Shown: positions 9,823 through 18,456 of the stretch, piece after piece
How positions within the stretch are numbered: the stretch's first letter is position 1
Layout: every line of letters begins with the position of its first letter
Assembly: GCA_030065205.1 (NCBI GenBank)
Contig: JASJDN010000019.1
Span: 1-50,181 of the forward strand
DNA length: 50,181 nucleotides
Direction: 5' to 3'
DNA from: Crocosphaera sp.
GTDB lineage: Bacteria > Cyanobacteriota > Cyanobacteriia > Cyanobacteriales > Microcystaceae
Translations under genes and position numbers: made by a program
Notes under the pieces: generated by a model
Seen by the model: only the letters and a program-made list of their open reading frames with translations
The model's database searches: none
What the model was told of the DNA's origin: nothing

Positions 9823-10788
9823 TTATCTTTCTAAAATTTCTGAATTAACCATTGACAGTTGTCTCAGTTGATCACGAATCACCATACTATCAATATCAGC
9901 AGTGGAACCAATATTCCTAGTTTCTAAATTAGGATCACTCTGTTTCATCGGTTTCAATAATCCTTGTCCACAACCAATTTGTAAAGCTTCTTCAATTCCT
10001 TGTGTTACTAATGTTCTGGAAATCGTGTTCCAGCGAACAGGTTGACTAATTTGTTGAATTAAATTCCGTTTTACTTGTTCAATATTAAAACTAAAAGTCA
10101 AGTCTATACTACAAAAAATAGGACTAGAAAAAGGTTGAAAATTCACAGCGTTTAACACCGCCTCAAATTCCTGTGCTGCGGTTTCTACTAAGGGTGTATG
10201 AAAGGCTGCATTCACTGATAAAGGAATAATACGCTTAATAGAAACCTGAGATAAAACAGAATCAATCGCTTCAGAAGTTCCTGAGAGAATAACATATTTT
10301 AAGTCATCATTGGCTAACCAAACATTCGGAGTATCCATCACCACTTGTTTGAGTTTTTCTGAGTTAAACCCGATTACAGTAACCATAGAACCTTTAGGTA
10401 AACGCGACATAATTTCTGCTCGTTTTTTAATCAGCTTTAAACCAGTTTCAAAATCATAAGCTCCCGCAGCGTATAAAGCGATATATTCCCCAAAACTATA
10501 ACCAGAAACGACATTTGGTTGATAACCTGAACGCTTCAAAAAATCCGCCAAAAGTGTCATAAAAACATATAAACAGGGTTGAGCATACTGAGTATTAGAT
10601 AATTGATGCTCGTCACTTTGCCATAGTTTAGAAATTGACCAACCTAGAATAGATTCTGCTTGTTGTAATCTCAATTGTGTTAAGGGAAACTCTAATAGTT
10701 CTCGTCCCATTCCTAACTTTTGAGAACCTTGTCCGGGAAAAACCCAAACAGTTCGATTTTTTTCTCTTTGTAAAGAAGATAATAACAT
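9823..10788 (-). CDS. FabD-like malonyl-CoA/acyl-carrier-protein acyltransferase
   Basis: This 321-aa acyltransferase has FPGQGSQ (residues 17-23), nucleophile Ser98 in GYSFGEY, carboxylate-binding Arg123 (KKRAEIM) and catalytic His197 (AFHTPL). The fold and length match FabD (about 300 aa), and the Arg favours malonyl-type substrates. The residue before the serine is Tyr, where canonical FabD has His (GHSLGE), so this is a divergent paralogue rather than obviously the housekeeping enzyme. It lies alone between the MCP and CheW genes, with a 580-bp repeat-rich upstream gap and a divergent small gene downstream. Its partner carrier protein is unknown. Specificity is inferred only. Confidence 0.82.
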   Translation of the reverse strand: MLLSSLQREKNRTVWVFPGQGSQKLGMGRELLEFPLTQLRLQQAESILGWSISKLWQSDEHQLSNTQYAQPCLYVFMTLLADFLKRSGYQPNVVSGYSFGEYIALYAAGAYDFETGLKLIKKRAEIMSRLPKGSMVTVIGFNSEKLKQVVMDTPNVWLANDDLKYVILSGTSEAIDSVLSQVSIKRIIPLSVNAAFHTPLVETAAQEFEAVLNAVNFQPFSSPIFCSIDLTFSFNIEQVKRNLIQQISQPVRWNTISRTLVTQGIEEALQIGCGQGLLKPMKQSDPNLETRNIGSTADIDSMVIRDQLRQLSMVNSEILER

Positions 10789-11151
10789 AAGATGAAATTT
10801 TTGTAAAAAAAATGGTTGCTCCTAGATTTCTCTTAATTGTAAAGATACAAATTGTCAAAAGCTATCGTAAAAATACTGACTTTTTCCAAAAACTTACTCA
10901 GGGGTAGAAATTCAGTATTTTTACTAGCTATTAACCTTATTTTTTGCGACATTACTAATTATTCACCTTTAGCAAATCTGTAATTTCCGTGTTATTACAT
11001 AACTTTTGGTAGAGTACAAAAAAACTCTATTAACGACAAGTTAATAAAAATTTATTTAATAATGATCAAGTGAACCTCAGTAACGAAGAATATACTGACT
11101 TATTTCCTAGAGAAAAATAACCATTCAACTTAGGGAGTGTTTATATTTTGA

Positions 11152-11169
11152 CCGAGGCTTCTGCCTCGG
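11152..11169. repeat. Small hairpin CCGAGGC-TTCT-GCCTCGG
   Basis: Perfect 7-bp stem with a 4-base loop (11152-11158 / 11163-11169), directly left of the large palindrome at 11191. It is followed by GGCAGGAGGC, the leader of the STRR arrays. It may be part of the same repetitive element. Confidence 0.6.
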
Positions 11170-11190
11170 AAGGCAGGAGGCTCCAGGGCA

Positions 11191-11360
11191 GGAGGCAGGA
11201 GGATTTTTCTTCATCCCTTCCCCCTCTATCTTACAAGCCCCGTCTGTCTTGGTGCGCTTTCCAATCCGCCGTGCGACGGCGGTTGGGTCGCACCGCTTTT
11301 AAGACGGAAGGGGTTTAGAGGGAGTACAAGCTCTCTCTAAACCAGAGACCTCCTGCCTCC
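11191..11360. repeat. 170-bp nested palindromic element (MITE-like)
   Basis: Concentric inverted arms centred near 11274: GGAGGCAGGAGG 11191-11202 with 11349-11360; CCCTCTA 11222-11228 with 11316-11322; CCCC 11238-11241 with 11310-11313; GTCTT 11246-11250 with AAGAC 11301-11305; GGTGCG 11251-11256 with CGCACC 11289-11294; CCAA 11261-11264 with TTGG 11283-11286; CCGCCGT 11266-11272 with ACGGCGG 11276-11282 around a GCG loop. No open frame of note lies inside. Much more GC-rich than its neighbours. It accounts for part of the 580-bp gap 10789-11368; the remainder (10789-11150) is AT-rich with nothing recognisable. Confidence 0.8.
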
Positions 11361-11368
11361 TTTTGACC

Positions 11369-11857
11369 TCAGACCGTTTGTTGTAGAATAGGTGCATCTA
11401 AAATAGCTTCAGGGTCTAAAATAAGAAAAATTTGTCTATCTTGAGTAATATAACCCTGTAAATAAGAGGTTAAACTGGGTTCAATGCTGTTCAAAGGAGA
11501 TTCTATTTTCTCTTGAGGAAAACGCATTACTCCCATCACTTTTTCAACAGCTAATGCTAAGGCTTTTTTTCCTGAGTGAATAATAGCAAGAGGATATTCT
11601 TGACTGTCTAATTTCAGTGAGGATAAATTAAGTAATTTCCCTAAATCTACCGCCCAAAAAATATGACTGCGTCGATTTAATAATCCTAAAAAAGTAGGGG
11701 GCATATTAGGCATAAAGGTCAAACGACTAGCAGGAATAATTAAAACTTCTTTCGTCGTTACCATGGGTAATAAAAGTTGTATGTTGCTGTCAATTTGCAA
11801 ATGAAGATAGGGATCGCCGATTACTTTTTTGGCAGTTAAAGCTTGAGTTTCTATCAT
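11369..11857 (-). CDS. CheW-like chemotaxis adaptor (PilI/HmpC-like)
   Basis: This 162-aa single CheW-domain protein (about residues 20-158) has LLPMVTTKEVLIIPASRLTF then FLGLLNRRSHIFWAVDLGKLL, the usual two beta-barrel lobes. It couples receptors to CheA. Third in the minus-strand order PATAN-REC, CheY, CheW; 103 bp downstream of the CheY gene. In Synechocystis-type pil/tax loci the same order continues straight into the MCP gene, whereas here the palindrome and an acyltransferase intervene. Confidence 0.88.
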   Translation of the reverse strand: MIETQALTAKKVIGDPYLHLQIDSNIQLLLPMVTTKEVLIIPASRLTFMPNMPPTFLGLLNRRSHIFWAVDLGKLLNLSSLKLDSQEYPLAIIHSGKKALALAVEKVMGVMRFPQEKIESPLNSIEPSLTSYLQGYITQDRQIFLILDPEAILDAPILQQTV

Positions 11858-11960
11858 GGAAAAATCAGACAGTTATGTAATATTTTTCAGCCTCTAATTA
11901 AATGAATAATTAACAATTTTTAGAAGAGGCGATTATTAATTATTCATGATTAATTATTGA

Positions 11961-12320
11961 TTATTCAACGGATCTGATGGCACGAACTAATTGCTCTTTA
12001 CTAAAGGGTTTAGTAACATAAACATCAGCCCCTTGTTTCATGGCCCACATTCGATCCAAATCTTGATTTTTTGAAGTACACACGACAATAGGTAAATTTT
12101 CAGTCTCAGGATTTTTACGAATACTGCGACATAATTCTAACCCATTCATACCAGGCATGACTAAATCTGTGATAATCACATTGGGTTTATGTTGGTGAAT
12201 TTTGCCCAGAGCATCTTTAGCATCAGTGGTGGTAATAACAGTGTAACCACTATCTTGCAAATACTGACGAATTAACTCCATTTCAGATACTGTGTCTTCT
12301 ATAACTAAAACTTTAGACAT
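11961..12320 (-). CDS. CheY-like single-domain response regulator (PilH/HmpB-like)
   Basis: This 119-aa receiver domain has acidic pocket ED (residues 8-9), phospho-Asp in VIITDLVMPGMNG (about 52), switch Thr/Ser in CTSKNQD, and Lys in TKPF. There is no output domain. The stretch DLDRMWAMKQGADVY is characteristic of PilH/PixH-type CheY proteins in cyanobacterial motility loci. It is 121 bp downstream of the PATAN-REC gene. Expected phospho-donor: the hybrid CheA at 3488-6505. Confidence 0.92.
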   Translation of the reverse strand: MSKVLVIEDTVSEMELIRQYLQDSGYTVITTTDAKDALGKIHQHKPNVIITDLVMPGMNGLELCRSIRKNPETENLPIVVCTSKNQDLDRMWAMKQGADVYVTKPFSKEQLVRAIRSVE

Positions 12321-12441
12321 GGGTAAATATCCTCAAAAAGAATCGTGTATATTGATAAGTTCAGAAAGTTTCTTAGTCTTAGGGTTCCCATAATTCTGAG
12401 AAAAATTTACATCAGCTTTATCCAATAACAATTCTTCGATC

Positions 12442-13686
12442 TTAACTTAAATAACGAAATACTATTTTTAATAAATCTGATTGAGTAAAGGGTTTAGTTA
12501 AGTAATCTGAAGCACCTGCAACCCTAGCTTTAGCACGATCAATTAACCCACGATTTCCTGTTACCATAATAATAGGGGTTGTTTTAAATAAGTGATGATT
12601 TCTAATCAATTGACAGAGGCGATAACCATCAATTCCAGGCATTCCTACATCTAATAAAATAATATCGGGTTTAAATCGAATTATCTGTAATAAGGCTTTT
12701 TTTGAATCATCAATAGAATGAATGACTAAGTTTTGTTTTTCAAGAAAACGATTGATTTCACTTAAAATTGTTGGGCTATCATCGATACATACTACTTTGT
12801 ATTGCTGAGTTTTATGATTAGAAATCGTACTATTACTCAATTTTTTAGTCTCATAATTATCATTATGTTGATGAGATTCTGTCTTCGCTATGATGTGAGG
12901 TAGTTTATCAAAAGGAGCTTGAGGAGGATGAATAACAATGTTATTACTTTGGATAAATTTATAAATATATTGAGCAATTTTTAGATCATCTTGATTGGTT
13001 AAAACTGCTAGTTGCCGAAAATTAAACCCTCTGAGAAGTTTACTGAATTTTTTTATTTGTTCAGCAGATAATCGACTACTATTTTGATTTTGAGTAAAAA
13101 AGTAAGGTCTTTGTTCAGGGGAAGTAATTAAAGGGGATAAAGTTTTCCATCCCTTGAGTCTTTGTTGAGATTTAATTATATATTCTTGTAATTCAAATGT
13201 AACTAATGGAGTGAAATAATTAGGATTATTGATAATTTTATAGGTACCGTCAGTTAATAATAAAAATAAGTCTAATACTTCTTGGTTTAAGGATTGGATT
13301 AGTTTCCTTGCTTCTGATAGTTGTAAATAATTTTCTTGCATTAACCAACGAATTGCTTGATATTCAAAGGGTACATCATCAGGATTTTGAGTTTCCTGTT
13401 CAAAATTTAATCGTGCTTGATTTCGTACCCCTGCGGTTAAGGAAGAGACACTATAACTTAAGCGGCGTAAATGTCTTTCTAACCGTTCAAAACAATCAAG
13501 GGAATGGCTCGCATACACTAACTTTCCCTGATCAACATAAATTCGCCATGTTATTGAATTATGGTCAACAACTAAACACCCAGTCTCTTTACCTTGGTTA
13601 ATTTCTTCTAATATATTAATTGGGGAAAATTGAGGTGACTCTTTCACTGAACATATGGATAGGGTTCGAGAATTTTTGACATTCAT
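12442..13686 (-). CDS. PATAN/DUF4388-type response regulator (PilG/PatA-like)
   Basis: This 414-aa protein has an N-terminal PATAN-type domain (about 18-250; EINQGKETGCLVVDHNS followed by the WRIYVDQGKLVYASHS beta region) and a C-terminal receiver (about 293-414) with DDS, phospho-Asp in IILLDVGMPGIDG, TGN and TKPF. This is the PatA/PixG/PilG architecture; family members govern heterocyst pattern or pilus motor placement and phototaxis direction. It is the first gene of the chemotaxis locus, divergent from the topoisomerase gene across a 396-bp spacer. In this cell type a motility role is more likely than pattern formation. Confidence 0.9.
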   Translation of the reverse strand: MNVKNSRTLSICSVKESPQFSPINILEEINQGKETGCLVVDHNSITWRIYVDQGKLVYASHSLDCFERLERHLRRLSYSVSSLTAGVRNQARLNFEQETQNPDDVPFEYQAIRWLMQENYLQLSEARKLIQSLNQEVLDLFLLLTDGTYKIINNPNYFTPLVTFELQEYIIKSQQRLKGWKTLSPLITSPEQRPYFFTQNQNSSRLSAEQIKKFSKLLRGFNFRQLAVLTNQDDLKIAQYIYKFIQSNNIVIHPPQAPFDKLPHIIAKTESHQHNDNYETKKLSNSTISNHKTQQYKVVCIDDSPTILSEINRFLEKQNLVIHSIDDSKKALLQIIRFKPDIILLDVGMPGIDGYRLCQLIRNHHLFKTTPIIMVTGNRGLIDRAKARVAGASDYLTKPFTQSDLLKIVFRYLS

Positions 13687-14082
13687 AACAATTAATGATT
13701 TAACAAAAAACTAACGTGTTCATTAAATCACAATAACTTCAAAGGTATTGGCCTGTGATTAATTGCAATTTAGCAAGATTCCATGAAAATCGTGCATATT
13801 ATCTTGATTTTATCGTGTTTTATTACCAAATACTTCCGTATTTTTGCTGACATTTTTGTACTTTTCTTTAAGTAATATTATCAAATTCATCTTAACTTTA
13901 ATAAACTATCCTTTCTCCCTCTGCTCCCTCTGCTCCCTCTGCTTCCCCTTGCCACACTCCCTCCATGATTAATTTATGATTGAGGATGTACCCTAAAAAT
14001 AGTTGTCAAAAAACGGAAGGGATGTATGGTAAATAATAGGGACATCCCTGCATAAAATGGATTCAATAGGAAAGGAAAACTT
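13687..14082. other. Divergent spacer: promoters, STRR fragment and a hairpin
   Basis: Holds an STRR array on the minus orientation (13915-13953) and an 8-bp inverted repeat AGGGATGT (14018-14025) / ACATCCCT (14042-14049), which ends 33 bases before the ATG of the topoisomerase gene and could be a leader hairpin or operator. Nothing coding was recognised. Confidence 0.55.
13915..13953 (-). repeat. STRR fragment, units GCAGAGGGA (minus strand)
   Basis: Three copies of the GCAGAGGGA-type unit read on the minus strand, plus a variant GGGGAAGCA. The same unit family as the array at 27903-28066. Confidence 0.85.
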
Positions 14083-16599
14083 ATGGCAAAACAGCTAAAA
14101 CTCGTAGGAACTGGTGAAATTATGCCCACAGCGTTACACGCAGAGATGCAGCGTTCCTATCTTGAGTATGCCATGAGTGTCATTGTGGGACGGGCTTTAC
14201 CAGATGTTAGGGATGGACTCAAACCCGTTCATCGTCGCATTCTCTATGCCATGCATGAGTTAGGGTTAACCCCCGATCGCCCTTTCCGTAAATGCGCTCG
14301 TGTGGTGGGGGATGTATTGGGTAAATACCATCCTCACGGGGACCAAGCGGTCTATGATGCGTTGGTGCGGATGGTACAGGATTTTTCCAGTCGTTATCCC
14401 CTATTAGCGGGCCACGGTAACTTTGGATCGGTGGATAATGATCCCCCGGCAGCCATGCGTTACACAGAAACCCGACTGTCGCCTATCGCTGATCAAGCCA
14501 TGTTGACAGAGATCAGTGAGGCGATCGTCGATTTCAGCAGTAATTTCGATAATTCTCAACAAGAACCGGTGGTTTTACCAGCGCAACTGCCTAATTTACT
14601 CCTTAATGGTTGTACGGGGATCGCAGTGGGAATGGCAACCAATATCCCTCCCCATAATTTAGGGGAATTGGTGGATGGATTAATTGCTTTAATCGATAAT
14701 GCTGAGTTATCGGACGAAAAGTTACGAAAAATCATTCCCGGCCCCGATTTTCCCACCGGCGGGGAAATTATGCAAACTCAGGGCATTGAAGACGCTTATC
14801 GTCAGGGAAAAGGCATTATTCCAGTGCGTGGCGTGGTTCGCATTGAACGCATGGATGTGGGCAAAAAACGCCGTAAAGAAAGAACCGCCATTATTGTCAC
14901 AGAATTGCCCTATCAGGTGAATAAGTCAGCTTGGATCGAAAAAATTGCCGATTTAGTCAACAATGGTAGGTTAGACGGCATTGCTGATATTAGGGACGAG
15001 AGCGATCGCACCGGAATGCGAGTGGTGATCGAGTTAAAACGGGATGCTGTGGCCAAAACAGTGCTTAGAGAATTATATAAAAAAACTGCTCTCCAACAAA
15101 ATTTTGGGGCGATTATGTTAGCGTTGGTGGACAATCAACCCCGTCAATTATCCCTGCGTCAACTATTAGAAGAATTCCTCAAATTTCGAGAACACACTTT
15201 AACCCGCCAGTATAATCATGAGCTAGAAGAATGCCAAAATCGATTGCATCTTTTGGAAGGATTGTTAATTGCTTTAAATAATTTAGATCGGATGATTGAT
15301 ATTTTACGTCATGCGGCTGATGGTACCACTGCTAAAGTACAATTTCAACAAGAATTGAATTTAAGTGAAGCACAAGCGAATGGTATTTTAGCCATGCCCA
15401 TGCGTCGTTTAACTGGTTTAGAACGACAAAAATTACAAGCAGAATACGATGAGTTAGCAGGGAGAATTAATGAGTTAGAAAATCTTTTAAATAATCGTCC
15501 CGAATTCTTAAAAGTTTTAAAGAAAGAACTGCGATCGCTAAAACGTAAATACGGTGATGAAAGACGGACTCGTATTGTTCAGCCTACTGCTCAAAAAAAT
15601 CCTTCTCAAACAGCAAAAAAATCTCAAAAACAAAGCAATACTCAAGATAAAAATACCTCAGCATCCAAGGAAGAATTGGAAACAATTAGTCAACCTTTTA
15701 GCCTGTTTACTCCCCAAACCCCTCCGAAAAATGCCATCTTAGAAATGACTCATCAAGGAACGATTTGCTGGCGACTGCCTGATCATAAAGTTGCTGATAA
15801 TCACGTACCAATTTATAGCGAATCGATTCAAGAAAGGGAACAATTTGTCGTTATTACTGATATTGGTAAAGCTTATCCTGTCAACGTTGCTGACGTTCCT
15901 CCCATTGATATTCAACCCATTGCTTTGCTGAGTTTATTACCCAAAAGCGCACAACGGGATAGTAAAAAAGTTGTTTCTCTTTTCTTTTTATCAGATAATA
16001 CAGAAAATAAAGACGTATTATTATTGACCAATCAAGGGAAAATTAAACGAATTCAATTATCAGAATTGGAAGGATTAACCAATCGAGGTTTAGTTTTAAT
16101 TAAACTAAAAGATCAGGATTCTTTAGACTTTATTTCTATCACCAAAGAAGGGGAAGAAGTGGCGATCGCTATGTCTAGTGGTCGGGTTTTGCGGTTCCCC
16201 GTTGTTGATGAAGTGATTTCTATAATGGGTCGTAATGCCCAAGGAAATCAAGCATTAAAATTACGCTACGGAGAAACCATTGTTGGTTGTGTAACCTTAG
16301 ATGAAAAGAAAATAGTTTTATTAGTGTCTAAATTGGGCTATGGCAAGCGGTTAAATGTTACAGGATTACGTATGACAAAATTAGGAGATATTGGGACACA
16401 AGCCTTACAATTTGCTTATAAAAATGATAGTTTATTGGGAATGATTAAAGCAGAAGATTCTCAAAACATGACGTTATTAACGAATCAAAATAAAACCATA
16501 AAACTAGCAGCTAAAGATGTTAAAATTTGGGGCAAAGATGGTCAAGGCGATCGCTTAGCTCAATTATCCAATCAAGAAGTTATTGATTACGTGGTTTAA
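14083..16599 (+). CDS. Type IIA DNA topoisomerase subunit A (GyrA/ParC family)
   Basis: This 838-aa subunit has the breakage-reunion domain with quinolone-determining region ([12 protein letters not shown], residues 81-92) and active-site Tyr127 (AMRYTETRL), then a coiled-coil gate, a Lys/Gln/Ser-rich linker (about 510-545) and six-bladed pinwheel-type C-terminal repeats. I see no GyrA box (QRRGGxG) in the C-terminal part, so it resembles the second, topoisomerase-IV-like A subunit that cyanobacteria carry beside true GyrA. The N-terminus [19 protein letters not shown] fits that branch. Assignment to ParC versus GyrA is not certain without the partner subunit. Confidence 0.93.
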   Translation: MAKQLKLVGTGEIMPTALHAEMQRSYLEYAMSVIVGRALPDVRDGLKPVHRRILYAMHELGLTPDRPFRKCARVVGDVLGKYHPHGDQAVYDALVRMVQDFSSRYPLLAGHGNFGSVDNDPPAAMRYTETRLSPIADQAMLTEISEAIVDFSSNFDNSQQEPVVLPAQLPNLLLNGCTGIAVGMATNIPPHNLGELVDGLIALIDNAELSDEKLRKIIPGPDFPTGGEIMQTQGIEDAYRQGKGIIPVRGVVRIERMDVGKKRRKERTAIIVTELPYQVNKSAWIEKIADLVNNGRLDGIADIRDESDRTGMRVVIELKRDAVAKTVLRELYKKTALQQNFGAIMLALVDNQPRQLSLRQLLEEFLKFREHTLTRQYNHELEECQNRLHLLEGLLIALNNLDRMIDILRHAADGTTAKVQFQQELNLSEAQANGILAMPMRRLTGLERQKLQAEYDELAGRINELENLLNNRPEFLKVLKKELRSLKRKYGDERRTRIVQPTAQKNPSQTAKKSQKQSNTQDKNTSASKEELETISQPFSLFTPQTPPKNAILEMTHQGTICWRLPDHKVADNHVPIYSESIQEREQFVVITDIGKAYPVNVADVPPIDIQPIALLSLLPKSAQRDSKKVVSLFFLSDNTENKDVLLLTNQGKIKRIQLSELEGLTNRGLVLIKLKDQDSLDFISITKEGEEVAIAMSSGRVLRFPVVDEVISIMGRNAQGNQALKLRYGETIVGCVTLDEKKIVLLVSKLGYGKRLNVTGLRMTKLGDIGTQALQFAYKNDSLLGMIKAEDSQNMTLLTNQNKTIKLAAKDVKIWGKDGQGDRLAQLSNQEVIDYVV

Positions 16600-16666
16600 G
16601 GTTGGCTAAATCTCGGCTGAACTAGGGTAACCCAACGTCAGTAAGCTTAGCTATAATTAGATTAGA

Positions 16667-16688
16667 TGGGTTATTTTCCAATAACCCA
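16667..16688 (+). terminator. Hairpin TGGGTTATT-ttcc-AATAACCCA
   Basis: Perfect 9-bp stem with a 4-base loop about 70 bp after the topoisomerase stop. A run of seven T begins about 14 bases later, looser than a standard intrinsic terminator. It also lies in the leader of the following 60-aa gene, so attenuation is an alternative. Confidence 0.5.
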
Positions 16689-16723
16689 GGTTCTCCTTAC
16701 TTTTTTTGAGGAGGTAATTAACC

Positions 16724-16906
16724 ATGTCAAACCATTATGGTAATTATCTTACGATTGTGTTCCATTATTTCTTCTATTTAATTTTAGTGGGATTGCTTAG
16801 TTTTAGCCTGACCTACTTGTTAAATAACGATAAAAAAGATGGCATGAAAAGTAACCTAGAGAAAACAGGTAGTTTAGTCCTAAAACAAGCAGAAAATTCA
16901 CCTTAA
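16724..16906 (+). CDS. Small single-span membrane protein, unknown
   Basis: Not recognised. The 60-aa product has a hydrophobic helix at about residues 8-31 (LTIVFHYFFYLILVGLLSFS) followed by a charged cytoplasmic-type tail with several Lys. A strong GAGGAGG lies 9 bases before the ATG, which supports real translation. It sits between topoisomerase A and the ADP-ribosylglycohydrolase on the same strand, 37 bp before the latter, so they may be cotranscribed. Confidence 0.65.
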   Translation: MSNHYGNYLTIVFHYFFYLILVGLLSFSLTYLLNNDKKDGMKSNLEKTGSLVLKQAENSP

Positions 16907-16943
16907 TTCTGCAAGGGGACTGCAACCAACTAAAAAATTTGAA

Positions 16944-17933
16944 ATGACAATTCAAGCAAAAACCATTGAAGACGCGGCTAAAGGAAGTCTATTAGGGGCT
17001 TGTGTGGGAGATGCTGCCGGTGCAGTGTTAGAGTTTATGGGAAGGAAACCTAATCTATCCCAAGTCAACCAGGCCATGACCATGCCAGGGGGTGGAAGGG
17101 TTGGGGTTGCCCCAGGGCAAATCACAGACGATGGGGAATTAACCTTATGTCTGGCACAAGCTTTAGCTAATAGTTCTACCTTTCCCCTAGAAACCATTGC
17201 CCAAAACTATAACCGATGGATTAATTCTGACCCATTTGATATAGGTTTCACCACCAGAAGTTCCCTAGGATGCCCCAAAACAGAACAAGAATTGAAGAAA
17301 AAAGGATATGCCGGGGTGATGAGTAAAGCAGCTAAAACTAACTGCTTGAGTTCAAAAGCCAATGGGAGTTTGATGCGGATAACCCCGTTGGGAATTTGGG
17401 GACATAAATTTGATGATAATCAATTAGCTAAATTTGCTCAACGTGATTCTCAACTGTCTCATCCCAATCGTAGTTGTTTAGACGCAGTTTCTTGTTATGT
17501 GATTGCCATTGCTAGTTTAATGCGAAATCTTGGCGATCGCGAACAGGCGTTTGCCCGGGCTAAACAATGGGCAAACGCTAATGCTAATCCAGAAGTTAAA
17601 GGTTGGTTAAAGGATGCTCAAAACAATGTGAATGTCCCTTATCATCCCCATATTGGCTTTGTTAAAATCGCCTTTACCCACGCTTTCCGTCATTTATTAT
17701 TGGGAACCAACTATGTTGACGCGATCGCCGAAACATTGTTAGGGGGCGGCGACACCGATACCAACGCTTGTATTGTGGGAGGGTTGCTTGGGGCTGTTTG
17801 TGGGGCAGAAGCCATTCCTACCATGATGCAAAAACCTGTATTAAACTGTGATACAGCCAGTGGCATTCCTCGGCCACTCTTTCTACATCCAAACCAAATC
17901 CCCGATCTAGTAGAAGGATTAATTTCTGTTTAA
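16944..17933 (+). CDS. ADP-ribosylglycohydrolase family protein (DraG-like fold)
   Basis: This 329-aa protein is of the ARH/DraG family, which removes ADP-ribose from proteins or small molecules using two Mg ions. Motifs: GACVGDAAGA (18-27), the metal motif ITDDGELT (about 60-67), NGSLMRITPLG, and the second metal motif GGDTDTNA (about 268-275). All expected Asp ligands are present. Soluble, with no signal peptide. Forms a pair with the DUF4332 gene 28 bp downstream. A link to nitrogenase reactivation cannot be claimed: no DraT partner is visible, and such paralogues are common in non-diazotrophs too. Confidence 0.9.
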   Translation: MTIQAKTIEDAAKGSLLGACVGDAAGAVLEFMGRKPNLSQVNQAMTMPGGGRVGVAPGQITDDGELTLCLAQALANSSTFPLETIAQNYNRWINSDPFDIGFTTRSSLGCPKTEQELKKKGYAGVMSKAAKTNCLSSKANGSLMRITPLGIWGHKFDDNQLAKFAQRDSQLSHPNRSCLDAVSCYVIAIASLMRNLGDREQAFARAKQWANANANPEVKGWLKDAQNNVNVPYHPHIGFVKIAFTHAFRHLLLGTNYVDAIAETLLGGGDTDTNACIVGGLLGAVCGAEAIPTMMQKPVLNCDTASGIPRPLFLHPNQIPDLVEGLISV

Positions 17934-17961
17934 CTAGGTTATTTTTTTAAAGAAAAATTTT

Positions 17962-18387
17962 ATGAAATCTTCTTATTGGCCCATTGAAAAGTTACCTGGA
18001 TTAAACAAAGCGAACCAAGAACAGTTAAAATCTTTAGGCATCAATAATAGTCAAGATTTGCTCAAGTTAACTCAAACGAAAGCCCATAAACAACATTTGG
18101 CTAATCAATTAAAATGTCAACTACAATTAATTAATAAGTGGGTAGCGTTAGCCGATTTAGGTCGGGTTCCTAGTGTGGGATATGGTTATTGTGGACTGAT
18201 TCTACATTCAGGTATTATATCCGTAAATCAGTTAGCTCAAACACCTGTGGGTTCTTTACATCGACAAATTCTTAAGCTACAAGTTGCCACGTTACAACAG
18301 AAAAATTTATGTCCTTCCCCTAATATGGTTCAAACTTGGATTAACGAAGCCAAAGTAATCATTAATAATGAATTGAAAAAAATATGA
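17962..18387 (+). CDS. DUF4332 domain-containing protein
   Basis: This 141-aa soluble protein contains helix-hairpin-helix-like repeats: WPIEKLPGLNKANQEQLKSL (residues 6-25) with the GIN turn, then ADLGRVPSVGYGYCGLI and GIISVNQLAQTP. This is the DUF4332 pattern, related to DNA-binding helix-hairpin-helix folds. It follows the ADP-ribosylglycohydrolase gene by 28 bp. Function is not established; nucleic-acid binding is inference from the fold. One Cys (in GYGYCG) sits at a position often conserved in the family, to my recollection. Confidence 0.8.
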   Translation: MKSSYWPIEKLPGLNKANQEQLKSLGINNSQDLLKLTQTKAHKQHLANQLKCQLQLINKWVALADLGRVPSVGYGYCGLILHSGIISVNQLAQTPVGSLHRQILKLQVATLQQKNLCPSPNMVQTWINEAKVIINNELKKI

Positions 18388-18456
18388 TCAAGTAACAAAA
18401 AGCGCAATCTAGATATTTTCGCTAAAATCTAGGGAACCCGATGATCCACAGCAGCG

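Noticed and set aside
16944-17933. Naming the ADP-ribosylglycohydrolase draG
   Set aside because: No draT or nif context, and family paralogues with other substrates are common.
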